Source: Streptomyces sp. NA02950 (GTDB lineage Bacteria; Actinomycetota; Actinomycetes; Streptomycetales; Streptomycetaceae). From it: a stretch of 64,000 nucleotides of DNA. Shown one piece after another: positions 7,582-17,005 of the stretch. The notes under the pieces were generated by a model. That model was not told where the DNA came from and did no database searches. It worked only from the letters and a program-made list of their open reading frames with translations. Every line of letters starts with the position of its first letter. Position 1 is the first letter of the stretch. Location: positions 3,716,501 through 3,780,500 of the forward strand of contig NZ_CP054916.1 of assembly GCF_013364155.1 (NCBI RefSeq), in the 5' to 3' direction. A program made the position numbers and the translations under genes.

Positions 7582-9018
7582 ATGTCTCTCACGAGCGGAC
7601 GGACTGTGGACTTCGAGAGGGCCGAGGCCCGGGCAGGCGACACTCGGGAAGTGTCGTTGTTCTGGGACCGGCATCTGCCGGACGAGGTGGTCTTCCGACC
7701 CGAGGAAGGAACGGTTCGTGTCTCCTCCCCGGACGCTTGGCTGACCGTTCCCCTCCCCGCCCAGTGCGCCTCGGAGCGAGCGGACACCGCCTCTGCGGGC
7801 ATGCCGGTCCTGACGCTGTGGGTTTCCGAGGTATGGGAGGTGTACGGTGAGGCGGCGGCTGCCGGTGTTCGTCTTCTGCCCCTCCCTCTGATCGCCTCCG
7901 GGAGGTTCCGCGCAGTCGGACCGTACGGAACGACTGTGGAGTTCGCCGAAATGAGGCCCGAGACCTTGGTCTCGCGTCTTCTCGCCAAGACCGACACGGT
8001 CACTCCCTGGGCGATCCGGGCCGCGGTGACGCTGCGACTGCCGGACCTGCTGGCGGACCGGTCGCTGTCCGCGGCGGAGGCGGCGGACCGTACGGGGACC
8101 GAACCGGATGCGCTTCACCGTCTGCTGCGGTTGTTGGCCAGGCACGGGATCCTCGCCGAAGCGGCCGACGGCGGGTTCCGCGGCACCGTACTCTCCGGTG
8201 CACTGAGGGAAGACCATGCATCGGGTCTGGTCTCTTCCCTGGACCTCGGCAGCGCTCAGGCGCGTATCGACGAGGTCTCGCGGGGCGTCATCCACTCGAT
8301 ACGCACTGGGAAGCCTGTCTACGAGCACCTTTTCGGGCTCCCGTTGTGGGAGGACTTTGCCACGGAACCCGGGCTGTCGGAGTCTTTCCAGGAGTGGATG
8401 AGCCGCAAGACGACGCTGCTGGCCTCCTCCTTCATCGAAGGCTACGACTGGAGCGGGGTGCGGCATGTGATGGACGTGGGCGGCGGACGTGGCACCCTGT
8501 TGGCCGCACTTCTGGACAGCGCTCCTTCGCTGCGTGGCATTTTGCTGGAGCTGCCCGAGACGGCGGCCGATGCGGTCGGTGAACTGTCGGCCAGCAGCGC
8601 GGCGAACCGGATCTCGGTGGTCGGCGGCAGTTTCTTCGATCCTCTTCCGGCGGGCGCCGACACCGTCCTGCTGCACAACGTCCTGGTCAACTGGGACGAC
8701 GAAGCGTCGATCCACATTCTGCGCCGGTGCGCCGAGGCGGTCGGGCCAGACGGGCGGGTGCTCATCCTGGAAGGGTTGCCCGAGGCCAACGCTGACGGAG
8801 ACAGCGAGCGAGAGGGCGGCATCCTCGACGACCAGCGGCTGCTGGCTCAGATCAACCTGCTCATGCTCATGCTCTTCGGCGGCAAGGAACGTTGTCTGAC
8901 GGAGTACGACCAATTGGCCGCAGCAGCCGGACTGGCCATCACCTCCGTCTCACCTACGTCGTCCGGTGTCTTCATCATGGAGTGTCGAGAGGTGGCAGGG
9001 AACCGCCCCACCGGATGA
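7582..9018 (+). CDS. VOC-like domain fused to SAM-dependent O-methyltransferase
   Basis: The 478-residue protein is about 130 residues longer than typical secondary-metabolite O-methyltransferases. Residues ~1-120 resemble a VOC/glyoxalase fold (PVLTLWVSEVWEVYGEAAAA, then GPYGTTVEFAE). Residues ~135-210 form the winged-helix dimerisation domain (WAIRAAVTLRLPDLLADRSL; LHRLLRLLARHGILAE). The Methyltransf_2 domain follows, with the SAM loop HVMDVGGGRGTLLAALLDS and catalytic-region HNVLVNWDDEASIHILRRC. It would methylate a phenolic hydroxyl, plausibly on the polyketide of the neighbouring cluster, though IS scars separate them. The ATG at 7582 follows GAGGAGA. The N-terminal extension is the oddity; it may bind substrate or be a non-catalytic scaffold. 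Confidence 0.85.
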   Translation: MSLTSGRTVDFERAEARAGDTREVSLFWDRHLPDEVVFRPEEGTVRVSSPDAWLTVPLPAQCASERADTASAGMPVLTLWVSEVWEVYGEAAAAGVRLLPLPLIASGRFRAVGPYGTTVEFAEMRPETLVSRLLAKTDTVTPWAIRAAVTLRLPDLLADRSLSAAEAADRTGTEPDALHRLLRLLARHGILAEAADGGFRGTVLSGALREDHASGLVSSLDLGSAQARIDEVSRGVIHSIRTGKPVYEHLFGLPLWEDFATEPGLSESFQEWMSRKTTLLASSFIEGYDWSGVRHVMDVGGGRGTLLAALLDSAPSLRGILLELPETAADAVGELSASSAANRISVVGGSFFDPLPAGADTVLLHNVLVNWDDEASIHILRRCAEAVGPDGRVLILEGLPEANADGDSEREGGILDDQRLLAQINLLMLMLFGGKERCLTEYDQLAAAAGLAITSVSPTSSGVFIMECREVAGNRPTG

Positions 9019-9053
9019 TCTGACGCTCGCGGTCGCCGGACATCGCTCAGGGT

Positions 9054-10110
9054 ATGGACACAGCGTACGAGCCCCGGGGTGAGGGCGACGCCGGAGTGGC
9101 TCGGCCTCACCTCAGCCGACCGGCCGGCGAGACGCTGCGAGCAGCCCTGGAGGAGTTGGCCGAAGCCACCCCCGCTTGGCTGGCGCCGCTGATCGTGCCG
9201 GAGTGGGCCAAGCGGTACGGACGTCGAGTGGAGATGAGCAAGCTGCCGGGCGGGAAGGCGGCCGTGACCGCCCGGGCCGCCGAGGAGTCGGCCGGGACGG
9301 GCAGAAGATCCTCACCGCCCCCTGGGCCGTCAGCGCCCCACCCTCGGATGCCGGACGCATTCACGGAAACCTGCGACGAAGAAGGCCTCGAGCTGGTGGT
9401 CCATGTCGCCACCACCATCTCCACCGTCCAGGACATCGAGCTGACCGACACCATCCACGAGGAACTCGCCGAGCAGCACATGCTGCCCCCCGAGCATGTA
9501 GTTGATTCCGCTACATCTCCCGGCACGCATCGAGCGAGTCCAGCGCGTGCACGGCATCACGCTGCTCGGCTCGGCCGTCGCCGACAACAGCAGTCAGGCC
9601 AAGGACGGTTCGGGCACCGACAGGGCGGCCTTCACCATCGACTGTGACAACGAGCAGGTGATCTGCCCACGCGGGGCCAGGAGTCTGTCCTGGACCGAAC
9701 TGAGGATGAAGGGGAACACCTATCTGCAGACCCGATTCGCCGAGATGGACTGCCGATCCTGCCCGGACCGCACACAGTGCACGTCCCCCGCGACCCGGCC
9801 GCGCTCAGTAGCAGTGCTGCCCCGGCCGCTGCATGAGATCCAGACGCGCAACCGGCTCGACCAGCAGACCGAGCAATGGCAGCGCCGTTACACGATCCGC
9901 GCCGACATCGAGGCCGCCCCCTCGCAGCATGTCCGGGCCCACGGGTTGCGACGTTCCCGCTACCGCGGCCTGGCCCGCACCCATGTCCAGCACGTCCTCA
10001 CCGCGAAATGGCCTGCAACGTCGCCCGCGTCGCCGACTGGATGTTCAGCACCCCCAGAACCCGCCGCCGCACCACACGCTTCACGCGCTGTGGGCAGCCA
10101 CCACATGACT
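9054..10110 (+). pseudogene. IS1182-family transposase, frameshifted and truncated
   Basis: Pieces in successive frames align in order with IS1182 transposases: LRAALEELAEATPAWLAPLI and VPEWAKRYGRRVEMSKLPGG near 9130-9250; ELVVHVATTISTVQDIELTD and HEELAEQHMLPPEHVVDS to ~9510. From there AAFTIDCDNEQVICPRGARS and DCRSCPDRTQCTSP, then PSQHVRAHGLRRSRYRGLAR continue to ~10000, with a last piece VARVADW in a third frame. An internal deletion near 9320 and at least two frameshifts make it non-functional. Confidence 0.8.
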
Positions 10111-10528
10111 TCGCCAACATCATCAGCCGAGTCACGGTATTGAGGCCAAGTATCCTGCATCCCACGCCACCGGTTCGTGTACTAAACGAACAGCAAGTGG
10201 GGCGGTGCCGTCGACAACCACCGCCTCCAGGTGGTCACCGAGCTGAACCGCGGCCCCGTCGCGTGGGCCCCATGTGAAGCCTGGGAAGTGAGAGGCGTTC
10301 AGCGGGCCTGACGGCGGCCGAGCCGAACGGCTCGTCGGTAGCGTTCCGGGTGACCGCAGGGCGGCTGGTCGACTACTCTCGACCGGACTCGCGGTGCCGA
10401 GGCGCTGCTGCGACCGTCTCACGGCGGACGAAGACGGGCGAGCCGACCGTTGGGCATCATCTTCGCGTACTGGAAGGTGTACCCATGGCCGGTTGTTGTC
10501 CGGTGACGGCCGTCCCCGTTGCTTCACC
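10111..10528. other. Gap downstream of the SDR gene, no supported gene
   Basis: The small frames in this interval show no domain. A short GGCCGT/CCGG-rich region at about 10490-10520 could fold downstream of the leftward SDR gene but has no T-tract, so I do not call a terminator. Confidence 0.4.
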
Positions 10529-11269
10529 TCACCACCACAGGCCCCCGCTCACCTCCAGCACATGTCCGTTGACATACCGGCTGTCCGCGCTGGCCAGGAA
10601 CACCGCCGCGTCCGCCACCTCCTCCGGCCTCCCCATACGCCCCATGGCGAGCTTGGCCTCGTAGTGGGGCCACATCTTCTCGTTGCGGGGCAGGAGGCTG
10701 CCCATGCCGGCGTCGATGAGACCTGGGGAGAGACAGTTGACGGTGATGTTGCGGGGGGCGAGTTCGGCGGCACAGACGCGGGTGAAGGCCTCGACTGCGG
10801 CCTTGGAGGAGCTGTACGCCGAGGCCCCGGGCGTCACCTGCCCGGCCAGGACGGAGGACATGGTGATGAGCCGGGCGTGTTCGCTGCGCTCCAGGTAGGG
10901 CACGGCGGCCTGGACGCAACGGAAGACGCCGGTGAGGTTGGTGTCGATCACCTCGTCCCACGCCTCCTCCGGCAGAGTGTCAGCGGAGCCCGGGCGGCTC
11001 ACCCCGGCGTTGGCCACGACGATGTCGAGGCCGCCCAGGTGAAGGTCGGCGTACTCCATGAGCGTGGCGACGGAGGCACGGTTCTGGACGTTGACCGGGT
11101 GGAAGAGGTACTTGCCCGGACCGAAGGACATCTCCCGCTGTAAGTGATCGGCGTTCCGGGCTGCCGCGACCACGTCGCAGCCCTCCCGTATGAACGCCTG
11201 GGTGATGGCCCGGCCGAGCCCCTTCGTCCCGCCGGTCACCACGGCCTTCCGGCCGGCCAGCCTCGTCAT
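10529..11269 (-). CDS. short-chain dehydrogenase/reductase (tailoring SDR)
   Basis: This 246-residue classical SDR has the nucleotide-binding motif TGGTKGLG (residues ~12-19), NAGVS, the catalytic Ser in MSSVLAGQ, and Y-x-x-x-K in SAYSSSKAAVEAF, then the usual SPGLIDAGMG loop. The absence of Asp after the second strand (AAARNADH) suggests NADP(H). The ATG at 11269 is preferred over the in-frame GTG at 11275 because GAGGGGAG lies ~10 nt before the ATG and too close to the GTG. It is read leftward like the LLM, reductase and KS genes, but an IS110 fragment separates it from them. A ketone/alcohol interconversion on the polyketide is inferred. Confidence 0.85.
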   Translation of the reverse strand: MTRLAGRKAVVTGGTKGLGRAITQAFIREGCDVVAAARNADHLQREMSFGPGKYLFHPVNVQNRASVATLMEYADLHLGGLDIVVANAGVSRPGSADTLPEEAWDEVIDTNLTGVFRCVQAAVPYLERSEHARLITMSSVLAGQVTPGASAYSSSKAAVEAFTRVCAAELAPRNITVNCLSPGLIDAGMGSLLPRNEKMWPHYEAKLAMGRMGRPEEVADAAVFLASADSRYVNGHVLEVSGGLWW

Positions 11270-11313
11270 GGGCACGCCGCTCCCCTCTTCGTCGTATCCG
11301 TTTCCGTATACCG

Positions 11314-11514
11314 GTGCGGGGCTACCAGGCTTCGTTCTGCTCGATCCAGCGCGATCCGACCTCGCGGGCCTACTGCGACCGAAAACGGGCCGAGGGCAAA
11401 CGGCACCACCAGGCCCTGATCGCCCTGGCCCGCCGCAAGATCAACGTGCTCTACGCCCTGCTCCGCGATCGCCGGCCCTTCCAGTCCCGGCCACCCCTGC
11501 GTCTTGCTGCTTGA
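11314..11514 (+). pseudogene. IS110-family transposase C-terminal tail
   Basis: The frame reads TSRAYCDRKRAEGKRHHQAL then IALARRKINVLYALLRDRRP and stops. This is the terminal segment of an IS110/IS116-type transposase (usual form SRAFYDRKRAEGKKH). No upstream catalytic part remains. It lies between the SDR and LLM genes on the opposite strand. Confidence 0.75.
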
Positions 11515-11562
11515 CAGAAGCATGAGGCAGCCTCCTGGTGAGAACTCATGAGAAATTGGTGT

Positions 11563-12618
11563 TCATACGAAACGGGGCAGTACGTGTTCCGCGAAGAGTT
11601 CGAGGGTGCGGACGGACTCCTCGAATGGCATGTTCCCGGAGACGATCTGGAGACTGATGGTGGTCTCTCCGTACAGGCCGCGGATGAGGTCCACGCGGTC
11701 CGCGACCTCCTGCGGGTCGCCAACGAGCGCCTTGTTGTCCCGGAGTTGCTTGCCGAAGTCACTACTGTTGACCCGGGCCAGAATCCGCTCATAGCCCGCG
11801 TAGTCGCTGCTGCGGTTGTGCTGCCAGGAGGATACTGCGGCGGCGAGCAGCCGGTTGGTGCGCTCCGAGTAGATCTGGCCGAAGCGATGCGCCTTGTCAC
11901 GGTCCTCGGCGAGGTAGCAGGTGTAGCTGAAGTGGATGTCCTCGTCGGTCGTCGCGAGGCCGGCCGCCGTCCGGGTGTCCCGGTAGCGGGCGAGCATCTC
12001 CTGAAGCTTCTCCTGCTTGTTGATCGACGGGACCATCATCACGCCGTACCCGGCCCTGCCCGCCGCCTCGCCGGATTCGGGGGTGATCGCCGTCGCCACC
12101 AGGACCCGGGGGTGCGGGGACTGGAACGGGCGGGGCAACAGAGTCACCGGGCCGAAGGCGTGGAAGCGCCCCTCATGGGTCGTCGCCTCCTCGGTCCACA
12201 GCCGCAGGCAGGCCGCCACGCCCTCGTTGAAGCGCGCCCGGCTCTCGTCCATCGGGATCTGATACGCCCAGAACTCCTCCGGCAGGAAGCCCCGGCCGAA
12301 GCCGACATCGAGGCGGCCGTGCGAGAGGTGGTCCAGCATGGCGAGCTTGCCGGCCAGTTTGACCGGGTGGCTGAACGCGGGCAGCACCGCGCCGGTGATC
12401 AGCCGCACCCGGCTGGTGCGGGCGGCGGCCGCCGCGAGGAAGGTGACCGGGTCGGGGCTGTAACCGCCGTAGGCCGAGAAGTAGTGCTCGACAGTCTTCA
12501 CATGGTGGTAGCCGAGTTGTTCGGCGCGCTCCGCGAGGGCCAGGCTCTCCTCGAAGAACCGGACCCCGCTTTTGTCCTCGGGGCCCACGGTGGGGAAGAG
12601 ATTGATGCCGAATTTCAC
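11563..12618 (-). CDS. LLM-class flavin-dependent monooxygenase
   Basis: The 351-residue protein is a bacterial-luciferase-like (LLM) enzyme. MKFGINLFPTVG opens the TIM barrel, followed by AERAEQLGYHHVKTVEHYFS, LITGAVLPAFSHPVKLAGKL and GRLDVGFGRGFLPEEFWAY. Such enzymes use FMNH2 and O2 for hydroxylation, Baeyer-Villiger or epoxidation steps. The GTG start at 12618 overlaps the TGA of the flavin reductase by four bases (GTGA), so the two are translationally coupled and probably form a two-component monooxygenase. It is closely related to the LLM at 17986, with the same EHYF-x-x-YGGYSPDP signature, so an ancestral duplication within the cluster is likely. The substrate is inferred to be the aromatic polyketide. 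Confidence 0.92.
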   Translation of the reverse strand: MKFGINLFPTVGPEDKSGVRFFEESLALAERAEQLGYHHVKTVEHYFSAYGGYSPDPVTFLAAAAARTSRVRLITGAVLPAFSHPVKLAGKLAMLDHLSHGRLDVGFGRGFLPEEFWAYQIPMDESRARFNEGVAACLRLWTEEATTHEGRFHAFGPVTLLPRPFQSPHPRVLVATAITPESGEAAGRAGYGVMMVPSINKQEKLQEMLARYRDTRTAAGLATTDEDIHFSYTCYLAEDRDKAHRFGQIYSERTNRLLAAAVSSWQHNRSSDYAGYERILARVNSSDFGKQLRDNKALVGDPQEVADRVDLIRGLYGETTISLQIVSGNMPFEESVRTLELFAEHVLPRFV

Positions 12619-13145
12619 AACGCGTTCCTCTCGGGAAGGAGCTTCAGGTACGAACGGCGGTGGTAGAGCAGGGCGCCCCTGTCGTGGACCTCGCCGCCGA
12701 GGACGCGGCCGAGCAGGATCCAGTGGTCCCCCGCCTCAATGCGGGACGCGGCGGCGCACTCCAGGTAGGCGACAGAGTCGGCGAACAGGATCGGCGAGCC
12801 CGCCGCCCGCGACGACGTACGATGCTGGACTCCCGCGAACTTGTCCCCGCGCTTCGTCGCGAACTGCCGGGAGACGTGCTCGGCACTCTCAGAGAGAAAG
12901 TTGACGACAAATCCGTTCGCTTGCTGGAGCGCCGGCAGGGTGCGGGAGGACTTGTCGACGCAGATCAGCAACAGCGGCGGGTCCATCGAAACGGCGCATA
13001 CGGCGTTGCTGGTCAGCCCCTTGGGGGTGCCTTGGGAGTCGGTGGTGGTGATGACGGCGACGGAGGTGGGAAGGGAGGCGAAAGCGTCGCGGAAGACAGA
13101 GGTGTCGATGGTGGTGTCGGTCATGTCCGTGGTGTCGGCGGGCAT
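12615..13145 (-). CDS. flavin reductase (FMN-binding split barrel)
   Basis: This 176-residue flavin reductase shows FASLPTSVAVITTTDSQGTP, GLTSNAVCAVSMDPPLLLIC, then NFLSESAEHVSRQFATKRGD and SVAYLECAAASRIEAGDHWI. These are the standard segments of NAD(P)H:flavin oxidoreductases that supply FMNH2 to a partner oxygenase. It overlaps the downstream LLM gene by four bases. The ATG at 13145 follows GAAGGA at suitable spacing. An in-frame ATG seven codons in is possible but lacks a better site. It may also feed the other two LLM enzymes of the cluster, as only this reductase is visible here. Confidence 0.93.
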   Translation of the reverse strand: MPADTTDMTDTTIDTSVFRDAFASLPTSVAVITTTDSQGTPKGLTSNAVCAVSMDPPLLLICVDKSSRTLPALQQANGFVVNFLSESAEHVSRQFATKRGDKFAGVQHRTSSRAAGSPILFADSVAYLECAAASRIEAGDHWILLGRVLGGEVHDRGALLYHRRSYLKLLPERNAL

Positions 13146-13172
13146 GGCGCCATCCTTCGTCCTGGTTCGGGG

Positions 13173-14273
13173 TCAACGGGCCGACGCGGTGGACGGAGCC
13201 TGGGTCCGTTCGTCCAGCACTTTTTCCAGCAGCCGGGTCGCATTGCGGTGCAGCGGGACGTCCGTGCCGGGCGGGAGAGAGCCGTGGGTACCGAGCAGCG
13301 CGGTCACCCGGGCGGTGATCAGGCAGAAGCGGAACGCCGCGAACACCTCGTAGTAGTCCAGATGCCGCAGCCGGGTGCCGGTGCGCCCCTCGTAGTGGCG
13401 GATTGTCTCCGCGCGGCCGGGCAGCCCTGCGAGCCGGGGGACGCCGATGCCCTCGCTGAGGTGCCGGTCGAGGTGGAGGAACCAGGCGACGTCGCTCTCG
13501 GGCGGGCCAGTTTCGGCCATGTCCCAGTCCAGCACCGCGGCCGGGGACAGGCCCCGGAAGATGAGATTGCCCAGCCGGGCGTCGCCCCACAGCAGCCGCG
13601 CCGGCCCGGACTCCGGCGGCTGGTGGGCGTGCAGCCAGGCCAGGGCGTGGCGGGCGGCGGGCGGTTCGTGGGGAGCGTAGAAGGTGAAGTGGCTCTCGTA
13701 GTGGTTGAGTTGTCTGAGCAGGTACGACCGAGAGCCGCCTGCGGGCAGAAAGTCCAGGCCGAGGACAGCGGCGTCCAGGGCGTGCAGCCGGGCCAGGATG
13801 TCGGTTCCGGCGAGCCAGAGGGCACGGCGCTTCGACGGGGCGAGTCCCGCGACCCAGCCCGACCGGTGGTAGGAAGGCACGTCGGCGGGGATCCGCCCGT
13901 CCACCCTCTCCATGATCATGAACGGCGCGCCGAGAACCGAGGGGTCCTCCTCGTGCCAGAGGACGGGCGGCACGGGGAGGTCCGTGTCGGCGGCCAGGAT
14001 TCGCTGGAGGCGTACCTGTGCGGCGAAGCGGCTGTCGGGGTGTACCTGGTAGCGGGTGGGCGCCATGCGCAGGATCAGCGCGTGGGTGCGCGCGGCCCCC
14101 TGGGCGTCCCACCAGGTCAGCCGGATCATCAGGGTCTCGTTGGTGAAACCGGCACCGGTCGGCACGTCCAGACCGGACACGACGACGTCGGTTGCGTCGG
14201 CGAGGCGTGCGCCGAACCAGACCGCGAGGCGTTCCGCGGTAGCCCGCGCGTCGCGGTGAAGGGGGACAGGCAA
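13173..14273 (-). CDS. aminoglycoside-phosphotransferase-fold (APH) protein
   Basis: An APH/ACAD10-like kinase fold: an N-lobe with GLDVPTGAGFTNETLMIRL and ALILRMAP, then hinge region PFMIMERVDGRIPADVP. The catalytic loop is LLWGDARLGNLIF (a Brenner HGDxxxxN variant with Trp for His) and the metal motif is AVLDWDMAETG. Substrate is unknown: it could phosphorylate a polyketide hydroxyl (self-protection or leaving group) or a CoA/acyl substrate. Recalled rishirilide/mensacarcin-type clusters also carry a phosphotransferase. The TTG at 14273, 7 nt after GAGGGAG, gives a family-length 366 residues; the frame stays open upstream to 14378, so the start is not certain. A 27-bp gap to the reductase gene supports one operon. 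Confidence 0.8.
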   Translation of the reverse strand: MPVPLHRDARATAERLAVWFGARLADATDVVVSGLDVPTGAGFTNETLMIRLTWWDAQGAARTHALILRMAPTRYQVHPDSRFAAQVRLQRILAADTDLPVPPVLWHEEDPSVLGAPFMIMERVDGRIPADVPSYHRSGWVAGLAPSKRRALWLAGTDILARLHALDAAVLGLDFLPAGGSRSYLLRQLNHYESHFTFYAPHEPPAARHALAWLHAHQPPESGPARLLWGDARLGNLIFRGLSPAAVLDWDMAETGPPESDVAWFLHLDRHLSEGIGVPRLAGLPGRAETIRHYEGRTGTRLRHLDYYEVFAAFRFCLITARVTALLGTHGSLPPGTDVPLHRNATRLLEKVLDERTQAPSTASAR

Positions 14274-14441
14274 GTGGACTCCCTCGGAGAATAGGTGGGG
14301 GGAACGACCAGGTGGTACAGGGACGCCACGTATGCGCGTACGACACCGTCGGCGCGAGTGCCGCTGTGACTCGGGCACGCAGGTCTCACGGGTCTTGCCG
14401 GTCCCGAGGACCGCGGATACCTCGTGAGTCCTGCGACCCTC

Positions 14442-15737
14442 TCAGTCCTCCGCTCTTCGCAGCACCATCGCCGCGTTGAAACCCCCGTACCCGCGTGCCA
14501 ACACCAGCGCAGTCCGCAGCGGCGCCCGCCGTGGCTGCGAGATGACCAGGTCGAGCTGATAGTGCGCCGGGACGTCGACGGTGTGCACGGTCGGCGGGAT
14601 CACGCCCTCGCGCAGCGCCATGAACGCCCAGGCAAGGTCGAGGGAGCCGCCGCCGGCGTACAGGCGTCCGGTCATGGTCTTCGGCGCGGTGACGGGTACC
14701 CCGTACGGTCCGAAGAGTGCGCGCAGGGCCTCGGCCTCGGCCCGGTCCAGTTCGGGCAGGCCTGCCGCGTCGGCGAAGACGACGTCGATGTCCGGGGCGG
14801 ACAGGCCCGCGTCGGCCAGGGCGTTCCCGGCGGCGCGGCGCAACCCTGGTTCCCCTCCGGTTCCCGCCCGGGGGTCGAAGGTGGCAGCGTATCCGCTGAT
14901 TGTGCCGTAGGGCGTGGCGCCCCGGGCGCGGGCCGCGTCGATGTCCTCCAGGATCAGCAGGGCGCCGCCCTCGCCGGGGACGTAGCCGGTGGCGTCCCGG
15001 TCGAAGGGCAGATACGCGCGCAGGGGGTCACTGCGGGTGGTGATCCGCCGCGTGGCGAGCTGGCCCGTCCAGCCCCAGGGGCACAGCGAGCCGTCCACCC
15101 CGCCGGAGACCAGGAGGGTGACGCCGGACCGCAGCTGACGGTGGGCCTGGGCCACGGCGTCGATACCGCCGGCCTGTTCGGAGACGACGACGCCGCTGGG
15201 GCCTCGCAGGCCGTGCCGGATGGAGATCTGGCCGGTGTTGACGGCGTAGAACCAGGCGAACGACTGGTAGGCGCTGACGTGAGAGCCGCCATCGCGCCAC
15301 AGGGCCTCGAGTTCGCGCTGGCCGAATTCGAAACCGCCGGCGGAACTGGCGGTGACCACCCCGGCCGCGTAGTCGGGCAGTGCCGCCGGATCCACTCCGC
15401 TGTCGGCCAGTGCCTCCTCCGCGGCGGCCAGGGCCAACCGCGTCATGTGGTCGGTCTGCGGCAGCAGCCGGCTCGGGATGCGCTCAGCGGCGTCGAAGTC
15501 CGGCACCTCCCCGGCGAGGCGGGCGGGGTAGCCGGCCGGGTCGAACCGCCGGACGGGGGCGATCCCGCTGGCGGCGCCGAGACTGGACTGCCACCATCGG
15601 GCACGGCCGAGGCCGTTGGGCGCGGCGATACCGAGACCGGTGACCACGGCTTCGGCTACGGGACGGGCGGCGGTCCGCCACGCGTCGGTCGCCGAACCCG
15701 AACGGACGGCCACGCCCCGGAAGTTGGCCGCTGGCAT
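14442..15737 (-). CDS. ketosynthase beta / chain length factor (type II PKS)
   Basis: The 431-residue thiolase-fold protein is KS-like, but the active-site Cys is replaced by Gln in VVVSEQAGGIDAV (Gln188). This is the diagnostic CLF substitution, the Gln promoting malonyl-ACP decarboxylation or chain initiation. Further KS motifs are GVVTASSAGGFEFGQRELEA, ATGYVPGEGGALLILED and the C-terminal RGYGGFNAAMVL. It pairs with KS-alpha as a heterodimer that sets chain length. Its ATG is two bases after the KS-alpha stop (TGAGCATG), so expression is coupled. About 30 extra residues precede the usual N-terminus. Chain length cannot be read reliably by eye. Confidence 0.95.
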   Translation of the reverse strand: MPAANFRGVAVRSGSATDAWRTAARPVAEAVVTGLGIAAPNGLGRARWWQSSLGAASGIAPVRRFDPAGYPARLAGEVPDFDAAERIPSRLLPQTDHMTRLALAAAEEALADSGVDPAALPDYAAGVVTASSAGGFEFGQRELEALWRDGGSHVSAYQSFAWFYAVNTGQISIRHGLRGPSGVVVSEQAGGIDAVAQAHRQLRSGVTLLVSGGVDGSLCPWGWTGQLATRRITTRSDPLRAYLPFDRDATGYVPGEGGALLILEDIDAARARGATPYGTISGYAATFDPRAGTGGEPGLRRAAGNALADAGLSAPDIDVVFADAAGLPELDRAEAEALRALFGPYGVPVTAPKTMTGRLYAGGGSLDLAWAFMALREGVIPPTVHTVDVPAHYQLDLVISQPRRAPLRTALVLARGYGGFNAAMVLRRAED

Positions 15738-15739
15738 GC

Positions 15740-17005
15740 TCACGTCGCCTCCCTGGGCCGAGCCAGGACCATCGCACTCTGGAAGCCTCCGAACCCGCTC
15801 CCCACCGTGAGGACGGTGTCGATGCGACGCTCGCGAGCCGTCAGCGGCGTGTAGTCGAGGTCGCACTCCGGATCGGGCTCGTGCAGGTTCGCCGTCGGCG
15901 GTACCAGGCCGTTCTCCATGGCCAGGACGGAGGCCGCGATCTCCAGCGAGCCGATCGCGCCGAGGGAATGGCCGATCATCGATTTGATGGAGCTGGCCGG
16001 GGTTGCGTAGGCGTGCGTGCCAAGCGCGCGTTTGAAGGCGGCGGTCTCGTGGCGGTCGTTCTGTTTGGTGCCGGAGCCGTGTGCGTTGATGTAGTCGACG
16101 GCTGTCGGGGCAGTGCGGGCCTCGTCCAGAGCCAGTCGTATCGCTTCGGCCATCTCCTTGCCGTCCGGCCGCAGCCCGGTCATGTGGTAGGCGTTGCAGC
16201 GAGAGGCGAAGCCGGTGATCTCGGCGTGGACGTGCGCGCCACGCGACAGCGCGTGCTCCAGGGACTCGATGACGAAGAAGGCGCAGCCTTCGCCCAGGAC
16301 GAAGCCGTTGCGGCTGCGGTCGAAGGGGCGGGAGGCGTGCTCGGGGTCGTCGTTGCGGGGTGACGTCGCCTTGATCGCGTCGAAGCAGGCCACGGTGATG
16401 GGCGAGATGGGTGCCTCGGTGGAGCCGGCGACCACGACGTCGGCCGAGCCTTCGCGGATCAGGGAGACGGCGTGTCCGACCGAGTCCAGGCCGGAGGTGC
16501 AGCCGGTGGAGACGACGGTGACCGGGCCCTGCGCCCCAATGTCCCAGGCGACTTCGGCGGATAGGGAGCTGGGGACCATGTAGTCGTAGAGGTGGGGGAC
16601 GGCGTAGGTGTGGTCGACGTTCCACCGCTCGCCACCGTTGCTGACCACGCAGTACTCGGTGTCGAGACTCATGGTGCAGCCCACGGCGGTGCCGAGGGTC
16701 ACTCCGGTGCGGTACGGATCCAGCCGGTCGCTCCCCAGGCCGCTCTCGGTGACCGCCTCGCGGGCGGCGACCAGGGCGAACTGGGCAGCACGGTCCATGC
16801 GTCGGACCTCTTGCGGAGTGAGTCCGTGGGCCGCCGCGTCGAAGTCGCACTCGGCCGCGATCCGGGAGCGGAAAGCCGACGCGTCGAACAGCGAGATGGT
16901 CCGGGTGGCGGTGCGCCCTTCGGAGATGAACTGCCAGAAGGACTTGGTGCCGATTCCCTGCGGGGCCACGACCCCGATGCCGGTGATCACCGCTCGGCGG
17001 TTCAT
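15740..17005 (-). CDS. ketosynthase alpha (type II PKS)
   Basis: This 421-residue beta-ketoacyl synthase begins [20 protein letters not shown] and contains the catalytic Cys169 in [20 protein letters not shown]. His309 lies in [14 protein letters not shown], and Lys341/His346 in [15 protein letters not shown], so the full Cys-His-Lys-His set is present. It condenses malonyl units on the ACP together with the CLF encoded next. The start ATG at 17005 follows AGGAGC at six bases. It is the first gene of a leftward run (KS-alpha, KS-beta, APH, flavin reductase, LLM), with 139 bp separating it from the NmrA-like gene upstream. Unusually the ACP is not next to this pair but at 25359 on the other strand. 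Confidence 0.97.
   Translation of the reverse strand: MNRRAVITGIGVVAPQGIGTKSFWQFISEGRTATRTISLFDASAFRSRIAAECDFDAAAHGLTPQEVRRMDRAAQFALVAAREAVTESGLGSDRLDPYRTGVTLGTAVGCTMSLDTEYCVVSNGGERWNVDHTYAVPHLYDYMVPSSLSAEVAWDIGAQGPVTVVSTGCTSGLDSVGHAVSLIREGSADVVVAGSTEAPISPITVACFDAIKATSPRNDDPEHASRPFDRSRNGFVLGEGCAFFVIESLEHALSRGAHVHAEITGFASRCNAYHMTGLRPDGKEMAEAIRLALDEARTAPTAVDYINAHGSGTKQNDRHETAAFKRALGTHAYATPASSIKSMIGHSLGAIGSLEIAASVLAMENGLVPPTANLHEPDPECDLDYTPLTARERRIDTVLTVGSGFGGFQSAMVLARPREAT

Noticed and set aside
11548..12666. 372-residue plus-strand open frame over the LLM gene
   Set aside because: The luciferase-like protein on the minus strand has clear motifs and this frame has none.
12660..14294. 544-residue plus-strand open frame
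   Set aside because: It is antisense to the flavin reductase and APH-fold genes, Gly/Val/Arg-rich with no domain: a GC-rich shadow.
14424..15854. 476-residue plus-strand open frame
   Set aside because: It mirrors KS-beta, has no motif, and its composition is typical of the antisense of a high-GC gene.
15738..16850. N-terminal extension of the KS-beta frame up to 16850
   Set aside because: It overlaps KS-alpha out of frame, is Arg/His-rich and lacks domains; the start at 15737 is correct.
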